DNA from: Bacteroides sp. CAG:770
GTDB taxonomy: Bacteria; Bacteroidota; Bacteroidia; Bacteroidales; UBA932
Assembly (NCBI GenBank): GCA_000435075.1
Contig: FR890577.1
Coordinates: 10,071-74,070 of the forward strand
Reading direction: 5' to 3'
Length of the DNA stretch: 64,000 nt
Shown here: positions 9,886-18,426 of the stretch, in pieces
Numbering within the stretch: the stretch's first letter is position 1
Layout of the letters: each line of letters starts with the position of its first letter
The notes under the pieces: generated by a model
Told to the model about the DNA's origin: nothing
Database searches by the model: none
The model's input: the letters and a program-made list of their open reading frames with translations, nothing else
Program-made: the position numbers and the translations under genes

Positions 9886-9945
9886 ATAGTCAATCTATTA
9901 AGTGCATGGACAGCAACCTGCTGGCTGGCACTGGTTCTAAACTTA

Positions 9946-9953
9946 CAAATATA
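9946..9953 (-). promoter_or_regulatory. -7 element for the left half of the polyene-like locus
   Basis: On the minus strand this reads TATATTTG, a perfect TAnnTTTG. No TTG is found at the usual 19-20 bp upstream. An inverted repeat (9960-9989) occupies that zone, so an activator or repressor may act here. Confidence 0.45.
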
Positions 9954-9959
9954 GTGAAA

Positions 9960-9989
9960 CGGCACCAAAGAATAAAATTCATGGTGCCG
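9960..9989. promoter_or_regulatory. Perfect 8-bp inverted repeat between divergent promoters
   Basis: CGGCACCA (9960-9967) and TGGTGCCG (9982-9989) are perfectly complementary across a 14-bp AT-rich spacer. The half-site centres are 22 bp apart, about two helical turns. It lies between the leftward -7 element at 9946 and the rightward promoter at 10018. That fits an operator better than a terminator. Confidence 0.45.
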
Positions 9990-10017
9990 AAATAAATCGG
10001 AAAAACGTTCATGTATT

Positions 10018-10047
10018 TTGAGAGAAGTCAGTTTTGAGTTAACTTTG
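10018..10047 (+). promoter_or_regulatory. Promoter of the PHP phosphatase gene
   Basis: TTG at 10018-10020, a 19-bp spacer and TAACTTTG at 10040-10047 give a full match to the Bacteroidota consensus, 22 bp before the start codon at 10070. Confidence 0.65.
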
Positions 10048-10069
10048 CAGTTCGTAAAAACAATAAGCT

Positions 10070-10786
10070 ATGAAAATAGAGCTCGACGTTCACACTCATA
10101 CAGTGGCCTCAGGCCACGCATACAGCACGATTCAGGAAACCGCACAGGCTGCCGCTGAAAAAGGACTGAAAATATTGGGCATCACGGAACATGGCCCGAG
10201 TATTCCCGGCACATGCCACCCGCTGTATTTCAGGAACTTGCATTGTGTTCCACGCGAAATGTATGGTGTCCACCTGATGCTTGGTGCAGAGCTCAACATC
10301 CTAAATACAAAGGGAGACATTGACCTTGACGAATTTCATTGGCGCATGCTCGACATCCGCATTGCCGGTATCCACAGCCTCTGCTGGGAAGGAGGCACGA
10401 AGGAGGAGAACACCGAAGGTGTTGTCAATGCCATGAGAAATCCTTTTGTCCAGATTATCAGCCACCCGGGAGACGGAGTTGCAGAACTGGATTTCGAAAG
10501 ACTGGTCCAGGTCTCCAAAGAGACCCGTACAATATTGGAAGTCAATAACCACACATTGGCTCCTGCCCGCCATAAGGCTTCATTTGCCGTGCCGAACAAT
10601 CTGGAAATCCTTAGACTCGCCAAACAATATGAAGTGCCAATCATTCTCGGCAGCGATGCACACGTTTCGACCATGGTAGCCAAGTATGATTATCTGGAGC
10701 CACTTCTGGCCGAGACAGAATTCCCTGAGGATCTGATACTTAACACAAGCGCAGAACGCTTCCTGGAATATCTCAAGAAAATCTAG
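10070..10786 (+). CDS. PHP-domain phosphatase (YcdX-like)
   Basis: The 238-residue protein is a complete single PHP domain. It shows the metal-binding starts DVHTHT (His8, His10), His16, ITEHG (His41), GAELN, SHPGDG and GSDAH, which together bind the trinuclear metal site of YcdX-type phosphatases. The length matches the family. It is not part of the lipid pathway as far as can be seen. It is transcribed away from the LolA-like gene and sits, with the next two genes, in the gap that splits the lipid locus. The substrate is unknown. Confidence 0.88.
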   Translation: MKIELDVHTHTVASGHAYSTIQETAQAAAEKGLKILGITEHGPSIPGTCHPLYFRNLHCVPREMYGVHLMLGAELNILNTKGDIDLDEFHWRMLDIRIAGIHSLCWEGGTKEENTEGVVNAMRNPFVQIISHPGDGVAELDFERLVQVSKETRTILEVNNHTLAPARHKASFAVPNNLEILRLAKQYEVPIILGSDAHVSTMVAKYDYLEPLLAETEFPEDLILNTSAERFLEYLKKI

Positions 10787-10887
10787 GGGAACTATATACG
10801 TGATGGCAACTAGAAGCCTTGTTTCAAGGACAAACAATGCAGTGGCTTATAAGAAATAAGGGGCGAAATTCAGTAATAATGTAAATT

Positions 10888-10917
10888 GTTACGGATATTA
10901 CAAACATTCTCCGTAAC
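10888..10917. promoter_or_regulatory. Inverted repeat upstream of the AbiEi gene
   Basis: GTTACGGA (10888-10895) and TCCGTAAC (10910-10917) are perfectly complementary across 14 bp, followed by TTTT. It may terminate the PHP gene. Alternatively it is an operator: AbiEi antitoxins are known to repress their own promoter through inverted repeats, and this one lies about 40 bp before the likely -7 element at 10957. Confidence 0.45.
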
Positions 10918-10956
10918 TTTTAACTCGAATTTTTCTTTATTCTCAATAAGTCGTTG

Positions 10957-10964
10957 TACCTTTA
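10957..10964 (+). promoter_or_regulatory. Probable -7 element of the AbiEi gene
   Basis: TACCTTTA is one base off TAnnTTTG and lies 18 bp before the ATG at 10983. No clear -33 TTG is present. Confidence 0.35.
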
Positions 10965-10982
10965 CACGCAAATAGGAGTAAC

Positions 10983-11567
10983 ATGGATAGAAGTACAATC
11001 ATTGACATGCTACAACAGCGAGGCGGGTTCATCACTACAGGCGAAGTGAAAAGCCGTGATGAATATGAACAGCTTCGCCGTGCGACAGAAGACGGAACGC
11101 TTGTGCGGCTTCGCAATGGTGTTTATGTGGAAATGTCAGCATTGGCAAATAACATGATAGATGTGGAACGTATAGTTCCGCATGGAGTGCTTTGCCTATA
11201 CAGTGCTTTTGCTCATTATGGACTTTCCACACAAGTGCCTTCCGCTACTTGCATTGCCATTGAAGCCAAGCGAAAGGTGCGCTTGCCTGATTATCCTCCC
11301 ATTGACCTCTATTATTGGAAAAAGGAGAATTTGGAGTTTGGTATAATCAAAAAGTGCATATCGGGATATGACGTACTCATTACAGATATGGAGCGAACTG
11401 TCTGTGATGCTGTAAAGTATCGAAACAAGATAGGACTTGACGTTTGCGGTGAAGTGATAGACAACTATCTCAAAAAAGAAAACCGCAATATATCGCTACT
11501 CCATGAATACGCACAAAAACTAAGGGTAAAAAACATATTGACAACATATTTGGAGACAAGACTATGA
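10983..11567 (+). CDS. AbiEi-type antitoxin (type IV toxin-antitoxin), orphaned
   Basis: The 194-residue protein begins with a winged-helix segment (about 5-60, with GGFITTGEV and LRNGVYV) and continues with the AbiEi C-terminal domain: a segment around LYSAFAHYGLS, then ITDMERTVCDAVKYR, typical of the family. AbiEi proteins repress their own operon and neutralise the AbiEii nucleotidyltransferase toxin. The ATGA overlap at 11564 is the usual start of the toxin gene, but only 15 codons of it remain. The antitoxin is complete, so it may persist as a repressor or as protection against an incoming AbiEii. Confidence 0.85.
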   Translation: MDRSTIIDMLQQRGGFITTGEVKSRDEYEQLRRATEDGTLVRLRNGVYVEMSALANNMIDVERIVPHGVLCLYSAFAHYGLSTQVPSATCIAIEAKRKVRLPDYPPIDLYYWKKENLEFGIIKKCISGYDVLITDMERTVCDAVKYRNKIGLDVCGEVIDNYLKKENRNISLLHEYAQKLRVKNILTTYLETRL

Positions 11568-11611
11568 CAAAAAATATAGGGAAGTCCATCTCGGCAAAAA
11601 GTCTCAAATAA
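11564..11611 (+). pseudogene. Remnant of the AbiEii toxin gene start
   Basis: The ATG overlaps the antitoxin stop as ATGA and encodes MTKNIGKSISAKSLK before TAA. The beginning matches the usual MTKNxGKS start of AbiEii toxins, of which nearly all the rest (normally some 280-300 residues) is gone. The sequence after it does not resemble the toxin. Confidence 0.6.
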
Positions 11612-11628
11612 TGCCAACGTGTTTCTAA

Positions 11629-12285
11629 TCAATGCAATTTAAAAACATATGTAATAGTTCCTTGTTGGAGTAAAGGTGCTTCGTCATCGGAATTGAAGCG
11701 AGTTGCAAGTGCAGCTTTTCTGGCCGAACGCCATAGTTCGGAATTATTAACGGTAGTTCCCCCTGCCCCTGGTTCTACTTTTACGACGTCCCCATATTTG
11801 TCAACCCATATAGACACAACAACAGTCCCAGACTCTTTGACATTGTATTCCGGTTTTGCAATTGTCCCCACAACAGTTCGCCCTTCCAGAATGATACCGT
11901 TTGATGAAGAGACCTCTACCATTGGCGACAAATTGTTCTTGCACTCAAATTCGTATCCGGAATATACTATAAAAGACGTGCTGCCTATTTCATAATAGCT
12001 CAGATTTTCATTATCTTCCATCCGAAACCTAATCTCCGTGCATTTAAATTTAGGATCATATATCCCTTCTCTCGCGTCTTTGATATTGACCACTTGATCT
12101 CCAAACCGAAACGAAGTCGTACTTTTAACAATGATATTGCACGGCCAGTTCTCTTTCCGTATGTCCGAATAATTATATTTGACGGACTGAATGACAAGAG
12201 TGTCAGACTGAACAGGAGGCTGTAATTGTCCATGGGCGACAACGCTTAAGCATAAAGCAACAATAACCAAATAAAACTTTTTCAT
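11629..12285 (-). CDS. Secreted protein with a TonB C-terminal-like domain
   Basis: The product of about 218 residues starts at the ATG at 12285 with a cleavable signal peptide ending near VVAHGQ, not a TonB-type anchor. The last 85 residues (from GRTVVGTIAKPEY) follow the TonB-C pattern: VVVSIWVDKYGDVVKVEPGA, a central helix with ARKAALATRF, and a final strand GTITYVFKL. Without an N-terminal membrane helix or Pro-rich linker it cannot work as a classical TonB. It may bind an outer-membrane partner in the periplasm. The middle region (about 25-135) is unrecognised. It has its own likely -7 element (TATTTTTG at 12318-12325, minus strand) and appears monocistronic within the gap that splits the lipid locus. 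Confidence 0.7.
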   Translation of the reverse strand: MKKFYLVIVALCLSVVAHGQLQPPVQSDTLVIQSVKYNYSDIRKENWPCNIIVKSTTSFRFGDQVVNIKDAREGIYDPKFKCTEIRFRMEDNENLSYYEIGSTSFIVYSGYEFECKNNLSPMVEVSSSNGIILEGRTVVGTIAKPEYNVKESGTVVVSIWVDKYGDVVKVEPGAGGTTVNNSELWRSARKAALATRFNSDDEAPLLQQGTITYVFKLH

Positions 12286-12398
12286 CTCATGCAAGTTTAA
12301 TGTTCGATAGAATATCCCAAAAATAACTAAAATAATCTGTATTTTCGCTAAAGTCTCAAGGGCAAAGTGAAACCGGACTAAAGCCTATGGCGTCAGCT

Positions 12399-12432
12399 GT
12401 CTTTCCTCTTGGACAGGCCCATATGGAAAGAC
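12399..12432 (-). terminator. Hairpin directly after the deacetylase stop codon
   Basis: GTCTTTCC (12399-12406) and GGAAAGAC (12425-12432) pair perfectly. Read on the minus strand, the hairpin begins right after the TAA of the deacetylase gene. There is no T-run, so it may be a pause, a processing site or a Rho-assisted end of the right half of the locus. Confidence 0.45.
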
Positions 12433-13122
12433 TTACATAGGAAGCGGCATGTCATAATGGTAGCCGGCAGCGTCCAGAAGATCTAGCAGTCTGGAAACCA
12501 GTACTGATTCGCCCTGAAGACGGTCATGGAGAAGGATTACGGAACCTGGCTTAAGTTGGCGTATGATTCTGTCCAGAACCAGATTTCGCGATTTGTCATC
12601 CTGATGATAATCCCTTGTATCTAAACTGCGCACAGACCAGCCGACAGTTTCCAGGCCAAGTTTCTTGACCGCATAGGCTATTGTCGGATTCACGACTCCG
12701 AAAGGGGGACGGAAGAGGCGGACATCCCTACCGGACAATCTGTCCAAGATAGACTTGCACTCAGCAATATCATTGACCATGAGCCTTTTGGAATAGAGAG
12801 GAAAGGTATTGGCATGGCTGAAAGTATGAATTCCGACCGAGTGCCCCTCGGCCAGAATACGACCGACCAAAGGCTCCTGCCCAGTCACATTCTTGCCGAT
12901 GATAAAGAACGTTGCCACTGCACCCCTAGCCTTGAGGACATCCAGAACAGCCTCAGTTTCAGCACCTGCCGGCCCGTCATCGAAGGTCAGATAGACGACC
13001 TTGTCGGCTGTTTTCGCACGGCAGAACGCCTTGAGATACACGCCTGATTTTATACTTGCAGACGCCCATACGAGGAATGCAAGAATCAGGATACAGGTCA
13101 ATGTCAGAAGTACGGGGAACAT
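12433..13122 (-). CDS. Polysaccharide-deacetylase (NodB-fold) family protein, membrane-anchored
   Basis: The 229-residue protein has an N-terminal membrane segment (about 3-22) and a NodB domain with the metal and catalytic motif LTFDDGP (Asp48, Asp49) and the HTFSH motif (His99, His103), followed by RPPFG. These residues form a complete carbohydrate-esterase family 4 site. It is the last gene of the right half of the polyene-like locus, 2 bp after the chain-length-factor-like gene. A deacetylase in such a locus could deacylate a sugar or amide on the lipid head group. That is inferred from position only. Confidence 0.85.
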   Translation of the reverse strand: MFPVLLTLTCILILAFLVWASASIKSGVYLKAFCRAKTADKVVYLTFDDGPAGAETEAVLDVLKARGAVATFFIIGKNVTGQEPLVGRILAEGHSVGIHTFSHANTFPLYSKRLMVNDIAECKSILDRLSGRDVRLFRPPFGVVNPTIAYAVKKLGLETVGWSVRSLDTRDYHQDDKSRNLVLDRIIRQLKPGSVILLHDRLQGESVLVSRLLDLLDAAGYHYDMPLPM

Positions 13123-13124
13123 AA

Positions 13125-14003
13125 CTACTCCGCCTCCGCTCGCAAAAGAATCATCTGCCCATCGGCATTGACATCATCCTTCACGAGGATGCACGTTCCA
13201 GGATGGAGTGAAGCATTGGAAAGAAGGAATCTGGACATTACTACCGGCATCATCGTCATGAATGCGCCAACTTCATGTATATAGCTGCTGCACAAGACAT
13301 TGACAACTTGAGAAGCCGCACAGGCATTGACAAAATCATTGACAGGGACTGATGATGGAGCGATTCCGAGGAGTCGGTATGAAGTAGTTTCAGGACGCAC
13401 TCCCGACACTACAAACGAGCTCGCGCCCTCGCCCAACGGCATTGACTCATAGATTCCCATATAGCGTCTGAGCCGGTCAACTGTCTCGGTAACTTCATCG
13501 AAGGAGCCGACAAGGACAGACTTCGACGGGTCTTCGCAGAGCAACATTGACGCATCTGTCAATGCCGCTGACAATCCGGCCCCGCGCTGCACGTAAGTCA
13601 TGTTGTATGCACGGATTTTTCTTATCAATGCTATATAACCTGAGGCTGTATTGAAGGTAGATTGCATGAAAGGCGACGGATTCAGAAGATCCGGCATATC
13701 CAGCATATTGTCAGCGAATGAGATAGTGTCCTTCATGAATCCCATTCCGGTAAATGTCACGATACCCGCAACATCAGATGAGTCAATGCCTTCCAGTGAC
13801 TTGAGTCCGCAGCAGACAGCCATCTTCAGCAGTCGTCCCATCCTTCTTCGCAGATTGGCCTCCTTGATAACAGGCTTATAGTCAGGTTCTTCTGCCATTA
13901 TCGGAGACTCTGGAGCATTGACGGAATCATTTCCATTGCCGCTGATGACATTGAAAGAAGACAGCCAACAAGGGACAGGCGGTATGATAATTTGACTACA
14001 CAT
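13125..14003 (-). CDS. Chain-length-factor-like ketosynthase homologue lacking the active cysteine
   Basis: The 292-residue protein starts at the ATG at 14003, which overlaps the upstream ketosynthase stop in ATGTGTAG. It aligns by eye with the N-terminal half of ketosynthases, but the nucleophile region reads QSTFNTASGY, with Thr in place of Cys, and no HGTGT or GHT motifs follow. This fits the ketosynthase-like subunits that pair with an active KS and set chain length. It probably forms a heterodimer with the KS encoded just upstream (13996-15210). It has no independent catalytic residues that I can see. Confidence 0.75.
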   Translation of the reverse strand: MCSQIIIPPVPCWLSSFNVISGNGNDSVNAPESPIMAEEPDYKPVIKEANLRRRMGRLLKMAVCCGLKSLEGIDSSDVAGIVTFTGMGFMKDTISFADNMLDMPDLLNPSPFMQSTFNTASGYIALIRKIRAYNMTYVQRGAGLSAALTDASMLLCEDPSKSVLVGSFDEVTETVDRLRRYMGIYESMPLGEGASSFVVSGVRPETTSYRLLGIAPSSVPVNDFVNACAASQVVNVLCSSYIHEVGAFMTMMPVVMSRFLLSNASLHPGTCILVKDDVNADGQMILLRAEAE

Positions 14004-15210
14004 CTTCTGAAATGGTTGAAAATATGAGGGATACACAATTGCCGCTGAAACCGAATGCGGAACTCAACACATGTCGCGGAGAGATTTCGCCTCCGTAATA
14101 TGGAACGAGTCCGGTCTCAGGTATCGGAGTCACTTCACGGCAAGATTTCATGAAAGAGAAGTCATTGTCTGCCAATGCTTTACAGCACAATGCCGCTTCG
14201 ATTCCTTCTGACGCGCCCAAAGTATGGCCGAAGTAAGGCTTCATGGAACTGAACGGAGGGACCTGGCCTCCGAATACGCGTAGCATCGCGTTGCTCTCCG
14301 CAAGGTCATTGATTTCGGTTCCTGTGCCATGAGTATTGACAAAACCTATATCTGACGGGGTCAGACCGGCCTTTCCGATTGCAGAAGACATTGACAATCC
14401 CGGTCCTGTGCCTTCTGGTGTGCTTGCTGTCTGATGATAAGCCTCATTTGCATTGCCCCAGCCGGAAAGCCGGCACATCGCACCGTCACTGACTGTGGAA
14501 AGAACAAGATAACCGGCACCTTCGCCGAGATTAAGCCCAGCACGCGAAGCATCGAAAGGACGACAGATTTCCGAGTCAAGGATACGGAGGGAATTGAAGC
14601 CGTTCAATGTAAAACTGCACAATGCATCTGTTCCGCCTGCTATCACAATGTCCGCAAGACCTGCCTCGATGAGACGTGCACCATACATGATGGCGTTACC
14701 CGCAGCAGAACATGCTGTACTGATGGTAGTTACAAATGAAAATTCAGGCAAAAGGCTTCTGCAGAACGCGGCCATGGCATCGGTCACAGCCCCGGGTGAA
14801 TGCATGCGGAGGTAATCCAGATCCCCATCTTCAGGGTCCTGACGATGAGCTCTCCAGAATACCTCGCTGAGGTCCATTCCACCGACAGAAGTTCCGTTGA
14901 TGAACGCAATGCGGGGACTGCCCCCGAACAAATGCCCGGATTTCACACTCTTCACGGCCTCGGACAATGCGCACAAGCCCAGCAGCGCTGTCCTGCTGAT
15001 AATGATTTCCGATGCTATGCCAAGTTGCGACTTAAGTTCAGCATCAGATGCAGACACCTCAGCCACAGGCAGTCCAAGAGAAGTTTCGAATCGCTTTGCC
15101 GCACCATGATGCAAGATGCCTGAAGACACATAGTTCTTCACGCATCCTATCGAAGTTCCGGCAGCAGAAACGACTCCCGCGCCATTGACATATATCCTCC
15201 GCCCGGGCAT
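13996..15210 (-). CDS. Beta-ketoacyl-ACP synthase II-type enzyme (FabF-like)
   Basis: The 404-residue protein has the complete KS triad: Cys167 in STACSAA, His294 in HGTGTE and His329 in FGHTLGA. Length and motifs match FabF-type enzymes, which condense malonyl-ACP with a growing acyl-ACP. It lies between the ACP gene (1 bp apart) and the overlapping chain-length-factor-like gene, so the three probably form the chain-extending unit of the locus. It is a pathway enzyme rather than the housekeeping FabF, which is usually linked to acpP. Confidence 0.9.
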   Translation of the reverse strand: MPGRRIYVNGAGVVSAAGTSIGCVKNYVSSGILHHGAAKRFETSLGLPVAEVSASDAELKSQLGIASEIIISRTALLGLCALSEAVKSVKSGHLFGGSPRIAFINGTSVGGMDLSEVFWRAHRQDPEDGDLDYLRMHSPGAVTDAMAAFCRSLLPEFSFVTTISTACSAAGNAIMYGARLIEAGLADIVIAGGTDALCSFTLNGFNSLRILDSEICRPFDASRAGLNLGEGAGYLVLSTVSDGAMCRLSGWGNANEAYHQTASTPEGTGPGLSMSSAIGKAGLTPSDIGFVNTHGTGTEINDLAESNAMLRVFGGQVPPFSSMKPYFGHTLGASEGIEAALCCKALADNDFSFMKSCREVTPIPETGLVPYYGGEISPRHVLSSAFGFSGNCVSLIFSTISEDV

Positions 15211-15211
15211 C

Positions 15212-15469
15212 TTACTTCCGGTTTGCCGTGATATAGTCAGCCATTGTCTTGACCGAATGGAACACCTGCTTTCCCTCAGCAGGATTCTTCAGTTTGATGC
15301 CGTATTCCTTGTCCAGAAGAAGGATAATCTCCAGAGCATCAATAGAATCCAATCCCAGTCCTTCATCTCCGAAAAGAGGAGCCTCCGGATCGATGTCTTC
15401 TGATTTCACTTCTTCAAGGTTAAGCGCTTCAATGAGCTGCGCCTTCAGTTTTTCTATGAGTTCTTCCAT
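15212..15469 (-). CDS. Acyl carrier protein (pathway-specific)
   Basis: The 85-residue product has the phosphopantetheine site GLDSID with Ser42, an acidic helix II (DALEIILLLDKEYG) and the normal ACP length. The start is the ATG at 15469. An upstream extension inside the preceding KS gene is not needed. The gene lies between two ketosynthase genes and probably carries the growing chain. The long acidic N-terminal helix resembles the ACPs of aryl-polyene clusters rather than AcpP. Confidence 0.9.
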   Translation of the reverse strand: MEELIEKLKAQLIEALNLEEVKSEDIDPEAPLFGDEGLGLDSIDALEIILLLDKEYGIKLKNPAEGKQVFHSVKTMADYITANRK

Positions 15470-15510
15470 TTTATTCCATTGTTTCAGTTCTTGCCGGCCA
15501 CAGCAAGTTC

Positions 15511-17346
15511 TTACTCGCAAGCCGACCAAAGTTCAAATTTAGCGAAATATTCTCCATTCAGAAAATCAAGATGCCCGATGATGCAATATCGCAGGTCGGA
15601 TGCCCCCGCCATCAATGAAGCATAATGTTTCAGATCCGACATTGTCCTGTCATCAGACCAGAACCACGTATTTTCCCCCTTGATATGATGCCTGATAGAG
15701 ATTTCCCCTGCCGCGACATTCGGAAGCGTATATACGAACACTGCCGGACTCGATGCCGCATCTCCTTCTTTGTCAATGATTTGCTGATGTTTCATATCAG
15801 TATCCAGGCAGCCGTACTTGCCGGACAGGACCATTCCGCATTCCTCTTCGCCGAATTCTATCCCGTCCAGCAGCCAGGCAGCTGCTACATATCCGAGTTT
15901 GCACAAGTCGTCCATCTTGTAGAACTTCATATTGTTCTCCCCTCTCGACTTGAATGCTTCTCTTATGAAAGTTCCGAAATCGGCAGACTTATCCGTAAAA
16001 ACTGCACTGTCATCGACAAGAACCTCTCCTGCATTGACCTCTACTGTCCTGAATCTCTGCATTTTGCGCGGACTGGCTTCGCGAAGACACGGTACCGGTC
16101 CCGCTTCAGGAGACGATGTGAGCAGGACTGCGGCATTGGTTCCGCCGAAACCGGATGCAGTCTTGAGACAATGATTGATTTTGCCGGCAGGGCTTGACAG
16201 GACCAAATTCTTCGTTATCAATCTGTTGGATGCGCACACATTGAGAGGCACACTTACTCCGGACTGTTCATATCCCTTGGTCCCGGCGATTATGCCCTCC
16301 TGGATTTCCGCTGCCGCAATTATGGTTTCAATGACACCGGACGCTCCCATCGTATGTCCGAAATAAGGCTTCAGACTCTGAACCGGAACAGCCTGGACTC
16401 CGGCAAGACAGGCGGCCTTGGACTCCATCTCGTCATTATATGCGGTAGCCGTTCCATGCATCTGCAGAAGGTCGATTCCGGCAGCATTGACCCCGGCCTC
16501 CTTCATTGCATTGCGCATGGCGAAAAACAGCCCGTCACCGGTCCTGGACGGCCCTGAAATATGATTCGCGTCGTCCGAAACCGAACCTCCGTCTATGCTC
16601 ACATATCCCGATTCAGAATCCAGACCGCAACTCCACATGACCGGATTCGATGTCAATGCAATTGCTCCGGCGGCTTCTCCGAGATTCAGTCCGCACCTGG
16701 ATTCGTCATAAGGACGGCAGAAATCCGGACTGAGTGATTTGAATGAAGCGAATCCGCTGGTAATGAAGCGGTTCTGCGTATCTGCCCCGACCACGATAAC
16801 CATGTCATAATCCCCGACAAGCAACATTCTTCGCGCAGCCACTATGGCAGAAACGCCTGAAATACAAGCATTTGAGATTATGCGGATGTCGGACTCCTGG
16901 ACTCCGGAAAACTCTGAAATGCATCTTGTCATCGACGAAAACAGGACCTTGTCGTCATCTGACGGGATGAAAGGACCCGATCCGCAACGGCCTTCAAGAG
17001 CCGAGATATTGCCCTTGGCCGTGGCTACCACGATACCGGTGCGACCATTTCCGAGAGCATTTTGCAGTTCCTGCGGAAGGCTCCGGATCAATGACTTGAG
17101 ACAACCGCATGTAAGGATTTCGGTGCGGGTCAATGACATGGCTCGTTCCCCAAGGCGTTCTCTGACATTGACATATACCTCTTCCAGAATTATTCCGGCC
17201 ATCAGGGCCGATTGGGTGACTCTGGAACCGGAAGTCCGTGCCACTCCTGTCTCACCTTTCAGAATGGCTGAGAAGTTCTTCCCGACGCCTTCGCCGAGCG
17301 GCGTAATCATCGATGTCCCGGCTATATATACTTTTCCGTGAAACAT
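15511..17346 (-). CDS. Beta-ketoacyl synthase with a C-terminal KS-like extension
   Basis: Residues 1 to about 410 are a full ketosynthase: Cys161 in SNACISG, His297 in MHGTAT and His331 in FGHTMGA. About 200 more residues follow. Their middle part, VFVYTLPNVAAGEISIRHH, resembles the truncated KS-like proteins of these loci and has no catalytic Cys. This looks like a KS joined to a chain-length-factor-like half, the same pairing that is encoded by separate genes at 13.1-15.2 kb. The gene ends 42 bp before the ACP start and begins 3 bp after the methyltransferase stop. Confidence 0.85.
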   Translation of the reverse strand: MFHGKVYIAGTSMITPLGEGVGKNFSAILKGETGVARTSGSRVTQSALMAGIILEEVYVNVRERLGERAMSLTRTEILTCGCLKSLIRSLPQELQNALGNGRTGIVVATAKGNISALEGRCGSGPFIPSDDDKVLFSSMTRCISEFSGVQESDIRIISNACISGVSAIVAARRMLLVGDYDMVIVVGADTQNRFITSGFASFKSLSPDFCRPYDESRCGLNLGEAAGAIALTSNPVMWSCGLDSESGYVSIDGGSVSDDANHISGPSRTGDGLFFAMRNAMKEAGVNAAGIDLLQMHGTATAYNDEMESKAACLAGVQAVPVQSLKPYFGHTMGASGVIETIIAAAEIQEGIIAGTKGYEQSGVSVPLNVCASNRLITKNLVLSSPAGKINHCLKTASGFGGTNAAVLLTSSPEAGPVPCLREASPRKMQRFRTVEVNAGEVLVDDSAVFTDKSADFGTFIREAFKSRGENNMKFYKMDDLCKLGYVAAAWLLDGIEFGEEECGMVLSGKYGCLDTDMKHQQIIDKEGDAASSPAVFVYTLPNVAAGEISIRHHIKGENTWFWSDDRTMSDLKHYASLMAGASDLRYCIIGHLDFLNGEYFAKFELWSACE

Positions 17347-17349
17347 ATT

Positions 17350-18423
17350 TCAAGAACATTTTACCAGACTGTGTCCGTATCCGAGGCCGTCAGTGATACT
17401 TTCCACCTTCAGGCCGGCTTCATTGATCATAAGTTCCAGACGCTCACTGAAGAACATCTTGCTGTTTCCGTTTGCCATTGCCGTGAAATAGACGCTGGTC
17501 TGGGCAAGGTCGAAAGATGCCGTATCGAAGTGCTGCCTGTCCCATAAAGTCTCCATAATGAACACTTTGGCTCCAGATTTGAGGGAGGAGGCCACCCTTC
17601 TGAGGATGCTCACGACCTGTTCTTCTGAAAAACAGTCCAGAAACTGGCTCATCCACACGACATCGAAGCCGCCCGGGATTTCGGTGTCTTCTTTAAGGAG
17701 GTCGCCCGGATAAGTATGAATTCGTCCGGCATCAGGCTTTCCTGATATATTATTCTGGAGAAGTCCTATTTGCTGAGGCAGGTCCATCACGGTAACATTG
17801 ACCTCAGGATATTTCTCTACGCATTTCAGCGCGAATCTTCCGGTATTTCCGCCGATGTCGAGGACTGACTTGACATTGTCTTCGAAAACCAGAGGCATCG
17901 CCTGCTCGAATGAATTGTCCGAATAGAAATGGTCGAACCCGAACCAGCTTTTCTGTACCTGCTCCGGCAGAGAGGACAATCCCTCATAAAGAGTCGGCCA
18001 GTCGCCAAGTTCCTTGAGGCCGGCAGGGCGCCCCTCTCGAAGAGCCTCGTCCAGATGGAAAAGCCCCTTGTAATTCACGTCATGGTTGAAGTCAATGTCG
18101 GCACGCACCATAGGATCGTTCAGGAGAAACCACCCTATCTTGCTGACAGTAAATCTCTTGTCATTCAGAAATACAGTTCCGGCGGTCAAAGAGGACTCCA
18201 GAAGGACAGCGACGGCATACACCGACAATCCTGTCTTTTCCGATATTTCTTCGACTGTCATTCCGGCAGGCGTCTTTCTACCGGCCTCTTCGAGCATACC
18301 GAAAATGCCGTACTTTACCATCAGGCGGCTTACCTGAAACACTATCGGCGCGAAGGCTATCTTGTGTGCCTCGCGCTGCGCATCCTGTGCTGACATTCTG
18401 CACCCTTTGTACTTCGGATCCAT
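17350..18423 (-). CDS. SAM-dependent O-methyltransferase (acetylserotonin-type)
   Basis: The 357-residue protein has an N-terminal dimerisation/winged-helix region (about 1-165, with ISEKTGLSVYAV) and a C-terminal class I methyltransferase. The SAM loop is DIGGNTGRF, followed by VMDLP and the segment VVWMSQFLDCFSEEQ. This is the architecture of small-molecule O-methyltransferases. In aryl-polyene pathways a methyltransferase modifies the aromatic head group, which is the likely role here. It lies 3 bp after the LpxL-like acyltransferase gene. Confidence 0.85.
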   Translation of the reverse strand: MDPKYKGCRMSAQDAQREAHKIAFAPIVFQVSRLMVKYGIFGMLEEAGRKTPAGMTVEEISEKTGLSVYAVAVLLESSLTAGTVFLNDKRFTVSKIGWFLLNDPMVRADIDFNHDVNYKGLFHLDEALREGRPAGLKELGDWPTLYEGLSSLPEQVQKSWFGFDHFYSDNSFEQAMPLVFEDNVKSVLDIGGNTGRFALKCVEKYPEVNVTVMDLPQQIGLLQNNISGKPDAGRIHTYPGDLLKEDTEIPGGFDVVWMSQFLDCFSEEQVVSILRRVASSLKSGAKVFIMETLWDRQHFDTASFDLAQTSVYFTAMANGNSKMFFSERLELMINEAGLKVESITDGLGYGHSLVKCS

Positions 18424-18426
18424 ATT

